In this document: piece by piece, positions 14,526-21,211 of the stretch
Layout: each line of letters starts with the position of its first letter
Numbering within the stretch: the first letter of the stretch is position 1
Source: a virus
Strand: one strand, 5' to 3'
Length of the DNA: 64,000 bases
IMG/VR virus record: IMGVR_UViG_3300031951_000024
Coordinates: 62,001 to 126,000 of that record
Program-made: the position numbers and the translations under genes
The notes under the pieces: model-generated
What the model was told of the DNA's origin: nothing
Seen by the model: the letters and a program-made list of their open reading frames with translations, nothing else
Databases searched by the model: none

Positions 14526-14607
14526 TAAATCACGGGTGGCTCCCTTAATAGTTAAGGCTGACCTTAAGCATCTGACGCATGTCTATACAGGGGGCGAAAG
14601 TGATTTA
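14526..14607 (+). ncRNA. Structured RNA D (~82 nt)
   Basis: TAAATCAC pairs with GTGATTTA at the ends. The hairpins CCTTAA/TTAAGG and GGG/CCC lie inside. The closing sequence resembles that of RNA A (GTGATTTA/TAAATCAC), so the two may be related or may share a processing signal. Confidence 0.5.
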
Positions 14608-14672
14608 AAATATTGTAATGAACAACGCGACCGCAGGAGTTGTACCTTTATGGTTTTGTAATGTGGTTTTAT

Positions 14673-14747
14673 GTTCCGTTCGTCTAGCTGGTTTAGGACA
14701 CTTCCCTTTCACGGAAGAGATCATGGGTTCAAATCCCATACGGAATA
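14673..14747 (+). tRNA. tRNA-Glu(UUC)
   Basis: Acceptor GTTCCGT/ACGGAAT, anticodon loop CTTTCAC (UUC), T-loop TTCAAAT. Confidence 0.93.
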
Positions 14748-14757
14748 CAAAAAATAT

Positions 14758-14831
14758 GGTCCCGTAGCTCAGCTGAATAGAGCAACGCCCTTCTAAGGCG
14801 AAGGTCACAGGTTTGAATCCTGTCGGGACTA
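14758..14831 (+). tRNA. tRNA-Arg(UCU)
   Basis: Acceptor GGTCCCG/CGGGACT, anticodon loop CTTCTAA (UCU), T-loop TTTGAAT (position 56 is T, not C). Confidence 0.92.
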
Positions 14832-14847
14832 CAAAAAATTAAAAGTT

Positions 14848-14979
14848 ATGAATTATACAATAGAAAAGAAATGTCATGCTTGGATAGGAATATGGTGGCA
14901 AGTTAAGGAAGATAAAGAGATAGTCTTTAAGAGCAAACGAAAAAAAGATTGTGTGTTCTACGTGAACAGTAAAAAATAG
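14848..14979 (+). CDS. Small hypothetical protein
   Basis: 43 residues (MNYTIEKKCHAWIGIWWQV...). It is basic and aromatic, with beta-strand character. Its stop codon overlaps the first bases of the following Leu-type tRNA. No family recognised. Confidence 0.5.
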   Translation: MNYTIEKKCHAWIGIWWQVKEDKEIVFKSKRKKDCVFYVNSKK

Positions 14980-15081
14980 TCAGGTGGCGGAATTGGTAGA
15001 CGCACCTCAACACCCTGGGGTTGAGACATTAAATGAGGGTTAACAATGGGTCTCTTATAGGTTCAAATCCTGTCCTGACTA
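14978..15081 (+). tRNA. Leu-type tRNA with expanded anticodon region
   Basis: Acceptor AGTCAGG/CCTGACT, Leu-like D-arm (GCG..CGC) and T-arm ATAGG/CCTGT with loop TTCAAAT. Between them the anticodon region does not give a 7-nt loop. It folds as CTCAAC/GTTGAG around ACCCTGGG, or alternatively CCTCA/TGAGG around a 24-nt loop, and GAGAC/GTCTC can form the variable arm. The anticodon is undetermined; a short insert is possible. Confidence 0.6.
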
Positions 15082-15343
15082 CACGTGGTAGGGTTCATCA
15101 CCCCCTAGTGTGCCCCACATAATGAGAAACGGAGTGATATCCGTAGGGGAACGTACATTGTCGTATAGGGAGAACGACTGGGAAAGTAAGTTGTATTAGA
15201 TACAGTGGAAACGCACATCTCAACAGAGGTGGACTGAAAGTTTGCCCGACCTGGGTTGAGGACGAAAGAAACTATTTCTAACCTACCTTTTTGGTGGGGA
15301 CAACCGGAGCACCTGTAAGCTGAATAAATTAGGGTGTTAACAA
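15082..15343 (+). ncRNA. Structured spacer between two Leu-type tRNAs
   Basis: 262 nt without a convincing frame and less AT-rich than the coding regions. Hairpins ACGGA/TCCGT and TGTAT/ATACA are visible. Class unknown; it may be part of the same processed transcript. Confidence 0.4.
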
Positions 15344-15443
15344 AGGCAAGTGGCGAAATCGGCAGACGCTAAGGTAGATCTAACTAAGATTGTACCGAGA
15401 CAATGTAAAAGTTGTCGTATAGGTTCAAATCCTTTCTTGTCTA
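15344..15443 (+). tRNA. Leu-type tRNA with expanded anticodon arm
   Basis: Acceptor AGGCAAG/CTTGTCT, D-arm GCG..CGC, variable arm GACAA/TTGTC, T-loop TTCAAAT. The anticodon arm is an extended helix (GGTA-GATC with GATT-G-TACC) and its loop TAACTAA has A, not T, at position 33. Decoding identity is unclear. Confidence 0.55.
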
Positions 15444-15459
15444 CAAATACAATTAAAAG

Positions 15460-15531
15460 ATGAATATGTTATTGTTTGTATCATTTGTTTTGTTTATACT
15501 TTTAATAGGTAGAAAAAAAAGAAAATATTAA
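15460..15531 (+). CDS. Possible 23-residue membrane mini-protein
   Basis: A single hydrophobic segment (LLFVSFVLFILLI) ends in GRKKRKY. It starts just after the Leu-type tRNA. Its 3' end lies in the stem of the next structured RNA. Weak support. Confidence 0.35.
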   Translation: MNMLLFVSFVLFILLIGRKKRKY

Positions 15532-15615
15532 CTTCAGTACCCATACAGCGGTGAGACGGGCTAAGTAAGATACGATTCCTCGGGGCTGGGAGTAGAATGC
15601 TGAAGAAATATTTTC
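15521..15615 (+). ncRNA. Long-stem structured RNA (~95 nt)
   Basis: GAAAATATT (15521) pairs with AATATTTTC (15607), continued by CTTCAG/CTGAAG after a small internal loop: 15 bp in total enclosing a less AT-rich core. It directly precedes tRNA-Leu(UAA) and may direct processing. Confidence 0.55.
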
Positions 15616-15623
15616 TAAAATAT

Positions 15624-15703
15624 GCTCCGATGGTGAAATTGGTATACACGATGCGTTTAAGCCGCATTCCTACGGGGTGAGGGTTCAAATCCCTCTCGGA
15701 GTA
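15624..15703 (+). tRNA. tRNA-Leu(UAA)
   Basis: Acceptor GCTCCGA/TCGGAGT, anticodon loop TTTAAGC (UAA), variable arm TCCTACGGGG, T-loop TTCAAAT. Confidence 0.92.
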
Positions 15704-15705
15704 CT

Positions 15706-15782
15706 GTTGTGTTATTCCCTTGAGAAAGGAATTACGGTGGGATATGGTCTTGATTTGGATTTAACCTAGTATGAATCACAAC
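15706..15782 (+). ncRNA. Structured spacer RNA
   Basis: GTTGTG (15706) pairs with CACAAC (15777) and encloses an ATTCC/GGAAT hairpin. It lies between tRNA-Leu and tRNA-Met. Confidence 0.4.
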
Positions 15783-15806
15783 ACAGAGGACTTCTCATCC
15801 TCAACC

Positions 15807-15880
15807 GGACCTTTAACTCAGTTGGTCAGAGTGCTTGACTCATAATCAAGGAGTCGTAGGTTCAAACCCTACAAGGTCCA
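15807..15880 (+). tRNA. tRNA-Met(CAU) (elongator or Ile2)
   Basis: Acceptor GGACCTT/AAGGTCC, anticodon loop CTCATAA (CAU), T-loop TTCAAAC. If C34 is modified to lysidine it would read AUA as Ile; this cannot be decided from sequence. Confidence 0.92.
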
Positions 15881-15897
15881 CACCGCTTAAGATGCAA

Positions 15898-15936
15898 ACA
15901 ACCACATTAATAGAAATATTGTGTGGTTGTTTTTTA
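15898..15936 (+). terminator. Terminator of the tRNA operon
   Basis: AACAACCACA pairs with TGTGGTTGTT, followed by a T-run. It ends the tRNA/ncRNA array. Confidence 0.9.
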
Positions 15937-15976
15937 TTTTCCTATATGTAATAAATAAAAAATGAAAAAATATTAA

Positions 15977-16153
15977 ATGAGAAGAATTAGATTAATTAAA
16001 AGAAAGTTAAAAAAAATGTTAAAACACAATTGTAACAGAGAAGGAAGAATTGTTGGGATGTATTATGGTGATTCTACAGAGGATACAACCACAAAAGTAA
16101 CATACAAATGTAGGGTATGTAATAATGTCTGGACAATGGAGCAATTAGTATAA
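15977..16153 (+). CDS. Small zinc-ribbon-like protein
   Basis: 58 residues. Basic start (MRRIRLIKRKLKKML), one HNC near residue 17 and CRVCNN near residue 47, suggesting a metal-bound hairpin pair. Its stop is one base before the next ATG. Possibly nucleic-acid binding. No family recognised. Confidence 0.55.
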   Translation: MRRIRLIKRKLKKMLKHNCNREGRIVGMYYGDSTEDTTTKVTYKCRVCNNVWTMEQLV

Positions 16154-16154
16154 T

Positions 16155-16529
16155 ATGGACACAAACCTTAAAATATTCCAGGAAATCTTTGACAACCTAA
16201 AAGGTGAACTTGTCATTTGTGATTTTTCTGTATATAGACTTATTGGAATGGTTGAAGATGAATATGATTATTATTATCTTTTATTTGATGGTAAAGAATT
16301 GTACTTATTTAGTTGTTTAATTAATTTGATTAGACTAAAAAATCAAATTGATGATGAGGATTATTCCGAAATGACTAGACTTGTAAAACTTAACCATCCG
16401 GATCAACCGGGATTTGACGGAATTACCGAAGAACTTACAACACTAAATGAAGAGTTTAAAAAAGAAATTATTTCTTCATTAAGAAACGATGTTAAATTTA
16501 TTGTTGGACCATATTGGGATTTAAATTAA
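16155..16529 (+). CDS. Hypothetical protein
   Basis: 124 residues with an acidic, Tyr-rich centre (VEDEYDYYYLLFDGKELYLF) and a helical C-terminal half. It is co-directional with the small zinc-ribbon gene one base upstream and ends 5 bases before the DUF3310 gene, so it is part of a small-gene operon between the tRNA terminator and the lysis genes. Function unknown. Confidence 0.65.
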   Translation: MDTNLKIFQEIFDNLKGELVICDFSVYRLIGMVEDEYDYYYLLFDGKELYLFSCLINLIRLKNQIDDEDYSEMTRLVKLNHPDQPGFDGITEELTTLNEEFKKEIISSLRNDVKFIVGPYWDLN

Positions 16530-16534
16530 ATAAA

Positions 16535-16759
16535 ATGAATAAAGAACAAGTAAACCATCCAGAACATTACGGAGGATCTGATAATGTTTATGAAGCAATT
16601 AAGGTTATTGATGCCTGGGACCTTGGATTTTCTCTGGGAAATACAGTTAAATACATCTCAAGAGCCGGAAAGAAAGAATCCGATAAAGAACTCCAGGATT
16701 TGAAAAAAGCTCTTTGGTATTTAAATCATCGTATTGAGCAACTTGAAAAAAATAGATAA
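16535..16759 (+). CDS. DUF3310 (SaV-like) protein
   Basis: 74 residues from the ATG at 16535. NHPEHYGG at the start, then YEAIKVIDAW, NTVKYISRAGKK and ELQDLKKALWYLNHRI match DUF3310, a small helical family common in phages and often called a nucleotide kinase or SaV-like protein, with little direct evidence. An upstream in-frame start at 16514 would overlap the preceding gene and lies outside the conserved domain. Confidence 0.85.
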   Translation: MNKEQVNHPEHYGGSDNVYEAIKVIDAWDLGFSLGNTVKYISRAGKKESDKELQDLKKALWYLNHRIEQLEKNR

Positions 16760-17031
16760 TGAACTACTTTTTGTTTTTAATTGGATTTTTATTTGTTGGT
16801 TGCACAACAACATATGTTGAAATTTATAACATTGAAAAATACCCGGTAACCTGGGATGATACAATAATTTATAAGGAGGATCACTGGCATTTTTGTGATA
16901 ATGATAATATTTGGCATTGTGTTGAGCTTGAGGCTGACACAGTTCAAATTAATTGTAAAGATACATTGGTTATAAAACAATTAGTAACAAAATATAAAAT
17001 AAGAAAAAATGACAACAGAAGAATTAAGTGA
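16759..17031 (+). CDS. Putative lipoprotein
   Basis: 90 residues. A hydrophobic signal (YFLFLIGFLFVGC) ends in a lipobox-like F-V-G-C at residue 15, so the mature protein would be lipid-anchored. The rest is acidic with two Cys. The start overlaps the preceding stop (TAATG). Possible roles are an outer-membrane lysis component or superinfection exclusion; neither can be shown here. Confidence 0.65.
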   Translation: MNYFLFLIGFLFVGCTTTYVEIYNIEKYPVTWDDTIIYKEDHWHFCDNDNIWHCVELEADTVQINCKDTLVIKQLVTKYKIRKNDNRRIK

Positions 17032-17401
17032 GTATCTAGAATCAATTGGTGGACTTAAAAATGGATATTACCCGGATAAACCACCAATTAAAAATGCGTA
17101 TTATTTTAATTGTGATTCCGGATGGAATGAATTACTCAAAGAACTTATTGAAGACTTAATAAGTCTTGGGTGGAATAAACAAGTATGTCAAGTTAAGGAA
17201 AAATTTGGCGGACTTAGATTTTATATAAATGAAGGGTCTGATGAGATTTTTGATAGAATAATAAAAGCTGAAAGGGATAGTTATAAAATCTGTGAAAAAT
17301 GTGGTAAGGATGGTGAATTAAGGAATGATTTGGGTTGGTATTTAACACTTTGTCCGGAACACTATAACGAAAAGCTAATTAAGAAAAACAGTACTTTGTA
17401 A
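17009..17401 (+). CDS. Hypothetical protein with C-terminal Cys/His cluster
   Basis: 130 residues. The N-terminal part is helical and the centre reads KQVCQVKEKFGGLRFYI. CEKCGKDGEL near residue 95 and CPEHY near residue 118 form a CxxC...CxxH zinc-ribbon-like pair. It overlaps the lipoprotein gene by 23 bases in another frame. The KEKFGGLRFYI pattern occurs in small phage proteins of unknown function. Confidence 0.6.
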   Translation: MTTEELSEYLESIGGLKNGYYPDKPPIKNAYYFNCDSGWNELLKELIEDLISLGWNKQVCQVKEKFGGLRFYINEGSDEIFDRIIKAERDSYKICEKCGKDGELRNDLGWYLTLCPEHYNEKLIKKNSTL

Positions 17402-17411
17402 GATTTTTAAA

Positions 17412-17418
17412 TATTTAT
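17412..17418 (+). promoter_or_regulatory. Late-type promoter motif TATTTAT
   Basis: AATATTTATCATAA, 31 bases before the holin-like gene. Confidence 0.5.
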
Positions 17419-17449
17419 CATAATAAATAAACTTTAAAAAACAAAAATT

Positions 17450-17617
17450 ATGAAGTTAACAAAAGAACAAGCACTAGGTATTCTTAGACACGTATTAACG
17501 TTTGCCGGAGGTATCGTTGTTGCTAAAGGTTACGTTGATAACGCAGCAGTGGTTGAAATTATTGGTGGTGTTATGACATTAGCAGGTGCTGTTTGGTCTA
17601 TAATTGACAAAAAGTAA
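17450..17617 (+). CDS. Holin-like small membrane protein
   Basis: 55 residues with two hydrophobic helices (ILRHVLTFAGGIVVAKGYV and IIGGVMTLAGAVWSII) and a Lys-rich end. Size, helix layout and the pattern KEQALGILRHVLTFAGG resemble small phage holins. It has a late-type motif upstream, is closed by a terminator, and directly precedes an endolysin gene. Such proteins open the inner membrane at lysis. Confidence 0.7.
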   Translation: MKLTKEQALGILRHVLTFAGGIVVAKGYVDNAAVVEIIGGVMTLAGAVWSIIDKK

Positions 17618-17642
17618 TTTATTTGATAACATTTCTTACTTA

Positions 17643-17671
17643 ACCCCACTTAAACGGTGGGGTTTTTTATT
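17643..17671 (+). terminator. Rho-independent terminator
   Basis: CCCCAC pairs with GTGGGG, followed by TTTTTT, after the holin-like gene. Confidence 0.9.
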
Positions 17672-17679
17672 TAATAATA

Positions 17680-17686
17680 TATTTAT
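17680..17686 (+). promoter_or_regulatory. Late-type promoter motif TATTTAT
   Basis: TATTTATA lies 9 bases before the endolysin ATG. Confidence 0.55.
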
Positions 17687-17695
17687 ATTATAATT

Positions 17696-18517
17696 ATGAA
17701 AAAAATACTTACAGAGTCTGAAGTTAAAAACATTAAAAATATGTACTCAATTAATGAGTCATTACTTTCTGATGTTGTTGACAAAATAAAAGATTTACCG
17801 GATTTTGAAAATATCAAAAAAAAATTTAAGGAAGTTACAGGAATTGATCTTGAATCAAAGGTCAATATTGGTGGCAAATCATCTAACACCAATTATAAAG
17901 GAAAAGTTGACTTTAGTCGTGGAGGGTTTAGTAGTGAACAAAAGGAAAATATTGAATACCTTTTATCTGAAATGGAGAAAAAGGGGATTAAGGACCCTTA
18001 CACTCAAATAGGGATTTTATCTGTAATTATGAAAGAAACTAACTTCATTCAAAAAAGTGAAGTTGACTATTCAGATACCGCAAACTCAAGAATACGAAAC
18101 ACATTCGGTAAAAGAGTACGAAAATATTCCGATGAACAACTAAATAAATTAAAAGCAAACCCAAAGAGATTTTTTAATGTTGTTTATGCAAATATAATTG
18201 GAAATGGTGATGTAGAAAGTGGTGATGGATATAAGTATCGTGGGAGAGGGTTTAATCAGTTAACAGGGAAGGGTAACTATAGAAAATATGGTTCACTTGC
18301 CGGTATTGATTTGGTAAGTAATCCAGATAAATTAAATGATAGAGAAGTTGCGGTAAAAGTTGCGTTACAATTTTTAACAAAAGGAAAAACAGATTTTCCT
18401 AAATTTGATAGTAAAAAAGAAGCAGCAGAATATTTTGCTGATATAAATGCTGGTGGTGGTACAAGTACTCACAGATCAAATGCGGTTAAAGCGTCTGAAA
18501 ATTTTGATATTAAATAA
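17696..18517 (+). CDS. GH19-type endolysin with targeting-like N-terminus
   Basis: 273 residues. The catalytic part (about 80-270) is glycoside hydrolase 19: MKETNF near residue 118 carries the catalytic Glu, and YRGRGFNQLTGKGNY near 182 is the family's conserved block. It should cleave the glycan strands of peptidoglycan. The first ~25 residues (KKILTESEVKNIKNM then SINES) match the LTES-type N-termini of other proteins here, with an I-N-E site like that in the capsid protein. This raises the possibility that it is packaged or processed, unusual for an endolysin. It lies in a lysis cassette. Confidence 0.85.
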   Translation: MKKILTESEVKNIKNMYSINESLLSDVVDKIKDLPDFENIKKKFKEVTGIDLESKVNIGGKSSNTNYKGKVDFSRGGFSSEQKENIEYLLSEMEKKGIKDPYTQIGILSVIMKETNFIQKSEVDYSDTANSRIRNTFGKRVRKYSDEQLNKLKANPKRFFNVVYANIIGNGDVESGDGYKYRGRGFNQLTGKGNYRKYGSLAGIDLVSNPDKLNDREVAVKVALQFLTKGKTDFPKFDSKKEAAEYFADINAGGGTSTHRSNAVKASENFDIK

Positions 18518-18520
18518 AGT

Positions 18521-19132
18521 ATGGAGAATTTATCTGGAATAATTATTGCTTTTATAACTGGAGTCTTGGGACCGATTTCAATCCTACTTATTAAAAACTA
18601 TTTTGATAAGAAAAAAAAGAAACCGGATATGGTTAGAGAAACACTTAAAGTTTCTGAACTTGTAAATCAAAAAATAGAACATATTAAAGAAGAGTTTAAT
18701 GCTGATCGTGTTTGGGTTACTCAATTTCATAATGGAGGCAACTTTTACCCAACTGGAAAATCAATGGCAAAATTCTCAATAATATATGAAGCTGTAAACC
18801 CTGGAATATCCTCAGTGCAGTCAAACTTTCATAATATACCAGTTAATCTATTTTCAAAATCAATCAATGAATTACTTGTAAATGACGTTATTGAAATTAC
18901 AGATTATAAAGATGAAACAATTGCAACTTTCGGTCTTAAGTATATTGCCGAAGACACTGGCTGTAAATCTGGTTATTTATTTGCAATTAAAACAATTGAT
19001 GAAAAATTTATTGGTACATTAGGTCTTGATTACACAAAAAAGAAAACAAAACTTAATATTGAATCAATAAATCATCTTCAGGTTCACGCATCATCTTTGG
19101 GTGGTGTTTTAATGAACCATTTAAATCAATAA
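18521..19132 (+). CDS. Membrane-anchored GAF-like protein
   Basis: 203 residues. Residues 5-25 form one membrane segment (IIIAFITGVLGPISILLI) followed by KKKKK, so the rest faces the cytoplasm. The body (about 45-200) has the strand pattern of a GAF-like domain (RVWVTQFHNGG, KSGYLFAIK, GTLGLDYTKKK). It starts 3 bases after the endolysin gene. A regulatory or membrane role in lysis is possible. The fold assignment is tentative. Confidence 0.55.
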   Translation: MENLSGIIIAFITGVLGPISILLIKNYFDKKKKKPDMVRETLKVSELVNQKIEHIKEEFNADRVWVTQFHNGGNFYPTGKSMAKFSIIYEAVNPGISSVQSNFHNIPVNLFSKSINELLVNDVIEITDYKDETIATFGLKYIAEDTGCKSGYLFAIKTIDEKFIGTLGLDYTKKKTKLNIESINHLQVHASSLGGVLMNHLNQ

Positions 19133-19149
19133 TTTTTACAATCTTAGTA

Positions 19150-19156
19150 TATTTAT
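19150..19156 (+). promoter_or_regulatory. Late-type promoter motif TATTTAT
   Basis: GTATATTTATTG lies 6 bases before the M23 peptidase ATG. Confidence 0.5.
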
Positions 19157-19162
19157 TGTAGT

Positions 19163-19846
19163 ATGAATTTAGTCTATCCATTAGAAAAAAAAGGAGTTAA
19201 AACATCTGGATTTGGGAATAGAAAGCACCCGGTTAAAGGTAGCACTATTCACCATAATGGTATTGATATTGGTATTCCAGACGGAACAAGTGTTATATCA
19301 GTCGCTAACGGTGAGGTTGTTAGATCAGATATGAAAGACAAAAATGGGTATGGAAATTTTATTATTGTAAAACATAATGTTGATGGTGAAACCTTTTTTT
19401 CTTGTTATGCACATTTAACAAAAAGACTTGTTGATGTTGGTGATAAGGTTAAAAAAGGAGAGAAAATTGCCGAATCCGGTGGAGGTCAGGGTATTTCTGG
19501 TGGTGGGGGTATGTCAACAGGACCACATTTACATTTTGAGATAAGAAAATCAGTTACTGGTGGTTGGGTAAATCCAGAACCATACATTAATGGAGCACCA
19601 ATCACAAAAGGTTTTGGTGGTAAGGAAAATAAAAAAGATTTGAGTGATGATGGTTTAGCGGCAACACTAATGAGTATCGCTAATGATTATGTCCTTAAAC
19701 CAGTTGGGGATTTGTTGGACAAATCAGAAACAATCAAGTTATTCAAAAAAATGGCTGCCGATGTTGAGAAGGAATACGAAGCATCCGATAAGGGAATGTG
19801 GGAACAAAATGAGAGATTAAAAAAAATTATTAAAAAAATTCTCTAA
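19163..19846 (+). CDS. M23-family peptidoglycan endopeptidase
   Basis: 227 residues. The LysM-less M23 domain (about 5-145) shows HHNGIDIG (His and Asp zinc ligands) near residue 32 and GPHLHFEIR near residue 117 (HxH motif), with a Gly-rich loop between. It cleaves peptide cross-bridges of peptidoglycan. The C-terminal 80 residues are helical and may bind a partner. There is no signal peptide, so export needs the holin or the protein is a virion component. A late-type motif lies 6 bases upstream. It complements the GH19 enzyme. Confidence 0.9.
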   Translation: MNLVYPLEKKGVKTSGFGNRKHPVKGSTIHHNGIDIGIPDGTSVISVANGEVVRSDMKDKNGYGNFIIVKHNVDGETFFSCYAHLTKRLVDVGDKVKKGEKIAESGGGQGISGGGGMSTGPHLHFEIRKSVTGGWVNPEPYINGAPITKGFGGKENKKDLSDDGLAATLMSIANDYVLKPVGDLLDKSETIKLFKKMAADVEKEYEASDKGMWEQNERLKKIIKKIL

Positions 19847-19850
19847 CTTC

Positions 19851-19881
19851 TTGTCAAATCAAAATATTTATCATAACTTTG
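19851..19881 (+). promoter_or_regulatory. Host-type promoter TTG-N20-TAACTTTG
   Basis: TTG (19851) and TAACTTTG (19874-19881), 20 bases apart, followed by a boxA-like GTTCTTTAA at 19902. Confidence 0.75.
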
Positions 19882-19901
19882 TAATGTATTTAAAACAGAT
19901 A

Positions 19902-19910
19902 GTTCTTTAA
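19902..19910 (+). promoter_or_regulatory. boxA-like element (weaker)
   Basis: GTTCTTTAA, about 16 nt after the predicted start. This one precedes a short gene and then the giant RNA operon. Confidence 0.4.
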
Positions 19911-19937
19911 TTTATTAACCCTTAAAACCACATTAAG

Positions 19938-20096
19938 ATGTCAGAAGATAATTTTAATGAAGTAGAAAATAAGGAACCCCAAATGTTTGGGTATCGTGAT
20001 TCTGCTGGGAACCTACTTTGGACTCCCAACCAGGAATTTGCGAAACTTAGAGCATACCATTTTGGGACTTATGATGTCTACACAGAAAAAAATTAA
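19938..20096 (+). CDS. Small acidic hypothetical protein
   Basis: 52 residues (MSEDNFNEVENKEPQMFGY...), acidic at the start and aromatic at the end. It is transcribed from the host-type promoter at 19851 and lies just upstream of the large structured RNA. No family recognised. Confidence 0.5.
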   Translation: MSEDNFNEVENKEPQMFGYRDSAGNLLWTPNQEFAKLRAYHFGTYDVYTEKN

Positions 20097-20115
20097 AAAA
20101 AAGTTCATAAAGTAC

Positions 20116-20146
20116 TTGACAAACTGAAAAAAGTGTCGTAACTTTG
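20116..20146 (+). promoter_or_regulatory. Host-type promoter of the giant RNA
   Basis: TTG (20116) - N20 - TAACTTTG (20139-20146). A TTCGGA/TCCGAA leader hairpin follows at 20156 and a boxA-like GTTCTTTGAAAA at 20175-20186. Confidence 0.8.
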
Positions 20147-20174
20147 TAAAACAAATTCGGAAACGTCCGAAATC

Positions 20175-20186
20175 GTTCTTTGAAAA
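20175..20186 (+). promoter_or_regulatory. boxA-like element
   Basis: GTTCTTTGAAAA in the leader of a ~1-kb untranslated RNA, where antitermination would be needed. Confidence 0.65.
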
Positions 20187-21098
20187 ATTAGAATATCCAT
20201 TCAGAATGTTTGATGATGAAATCCTTGCGGTTGATTCTGAGTAACAAACTGATAAAGATATTTGGCCGTATATAGTCAATAAATAAACTGGGAAACCAGG
20301 ATAAAGTGGGTCAGTAGTGTAACTGATCTGCGGTTTGGGTAACCGAACTTAAGTATACAAGCGGGATACCGTTTAACCTTTAGTACCGAGGGCAACGCTG
20401 TAGGGAAAGTGGTTAGATGATTGGGCGATGTGGGTCGTCCGGTTGAGGTGGGAACACCAATAGGAATAACTCGTAGGGATATTGCAAAAAATAAGATTAT
20501 CCAATTTTATTATTGCGTGTCCCAATATCAGAGGATACTTAAAACCGAAAGGTATGATAACAAACAGGTGGTGCTGACATTATCCTTGACCCTTGCCTAC
20601 CAAGGCATAAGTCACGAAGTAATCTTAAAATATTGAGATGGGGACATTTCAGAGAGTAGTTGAGTATCGGCTCGTTCAAAAGATGAGCTGGCTCTGGTGG
20701 CGGACCACTACTTTCATAATCCACGACACAAAAACCTAAGAAAAAATTATGAAATTAATTTAATCAGAAAGGAAAAGTGTCCGTCAGGTTTGGATGAAAG
20801 GTGACTACATAGTAATGAGCCGTTCATTGCACACAAGGATCCCAAGTCTAAGTGTAATTATCCGAAAAACCTTTAGTCCCGCAAGGACGAACTGGGGAGG
20901 CATCCTCGGAAAGAGTCAAGTAAGGTGAGAGTAGTCCAAATCTCAAGGAGTGGTTCCCCTAAGTGACCGTCACTGAGAAATACTTCTCAAAAGGAAGTGG
21001 ATAGGAGTAGAATAAATAATGACTCTAAAGGTTCTCAATAAAACGTGTAATCTCAACGTTCTTTTTAGGTTTAATCTTATAAGACAAAAAAAATTAGT

Positions 21099-21125
21099 AG
21101 GGACAGGAAACTGATCCCTTTTTTT
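21099..21125 (+). terminator. Terminator of the giant RNA
   Basis: AGGGACAG-GAAA-CTG-A-TCCCT followed by seven T. Confidence 0.9.
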
Positions 21126-21178
21126 GTTTACACAAAAATATAGAAATCGTACAGCAATAATATATAATTTTAAGACAT

Positions 21179-21207
21179 AAAAAAACCCCATCGTATGATG
21201 AGGTTAT
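21179..21207 (-). terminator. Terminator of tmRNA
   Basis: On the minus strand CCTCATC pairs with GATGGGG and is followed by a T-run, a few bases after the tmRNA 3' end. Confidence 0.85.
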
Positions 21208-21211
21208 TAAT

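Larger units (their letters stand above)
20150..21125 (+). ncRNA. Giant structured non-coding RNA (~975 nt, unknown class)
   Basis: Between a clear promoter and a clear terminator there are ~975 nt with no credible gene but many hairpins. Examples: CTGG-GAAA-CCAG (20288), GGTG-GGAA-CACC (20447), CCTTG/CAAGG (20591), a domain closed by AAGATTA (20493) and TAATCTT (20620), a 9-bp GAGAGTAGT/ACTACTTTC helix (20652/20707), GTCC/GGAC (20876), GTGAC/GTCAC (20963) and TGAGAA/TTCTCA (20974). GNRA tetraloops recur. An AT-rich gap at about 20730-20772 splits it into two modules. Size and phage/tRNA/tmRNA context recall the large ornate RNA classes GOLLD and ROOL, but I cannot assign it. Confidence 0.75.

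Noticed and set aside
14978-15443. Group I intron in a tRNA-Leu
   Set aside because: The extra sequence in each Leu-type tRNA is only about ten bases, far too short for a self-splicing intron, and the 262-nt spacer lies between two complete acceptor stems, not inside one.
8904-15880. Prophage attachment site or integrase near the tRNAs
   Set aside because: I saw no integrase gene and no duplicated tRNA end; a T4-type gene set points to a lytic phage.
20421-20724. Short open frames on both strands inside the giant RNA region
   Set aside because: They run through hairpins and base-paired domains, have no promoter or start context of the kind used by real genes here, and their composition is unlike the AT-rich coding genes.
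20150-21125. RNase P RNA or rRNA fragment
   Set aside because: The conserved RNase P opening (GAGGAAAGTCC type) and well-known rRNA stretches were not found by eye in the region.
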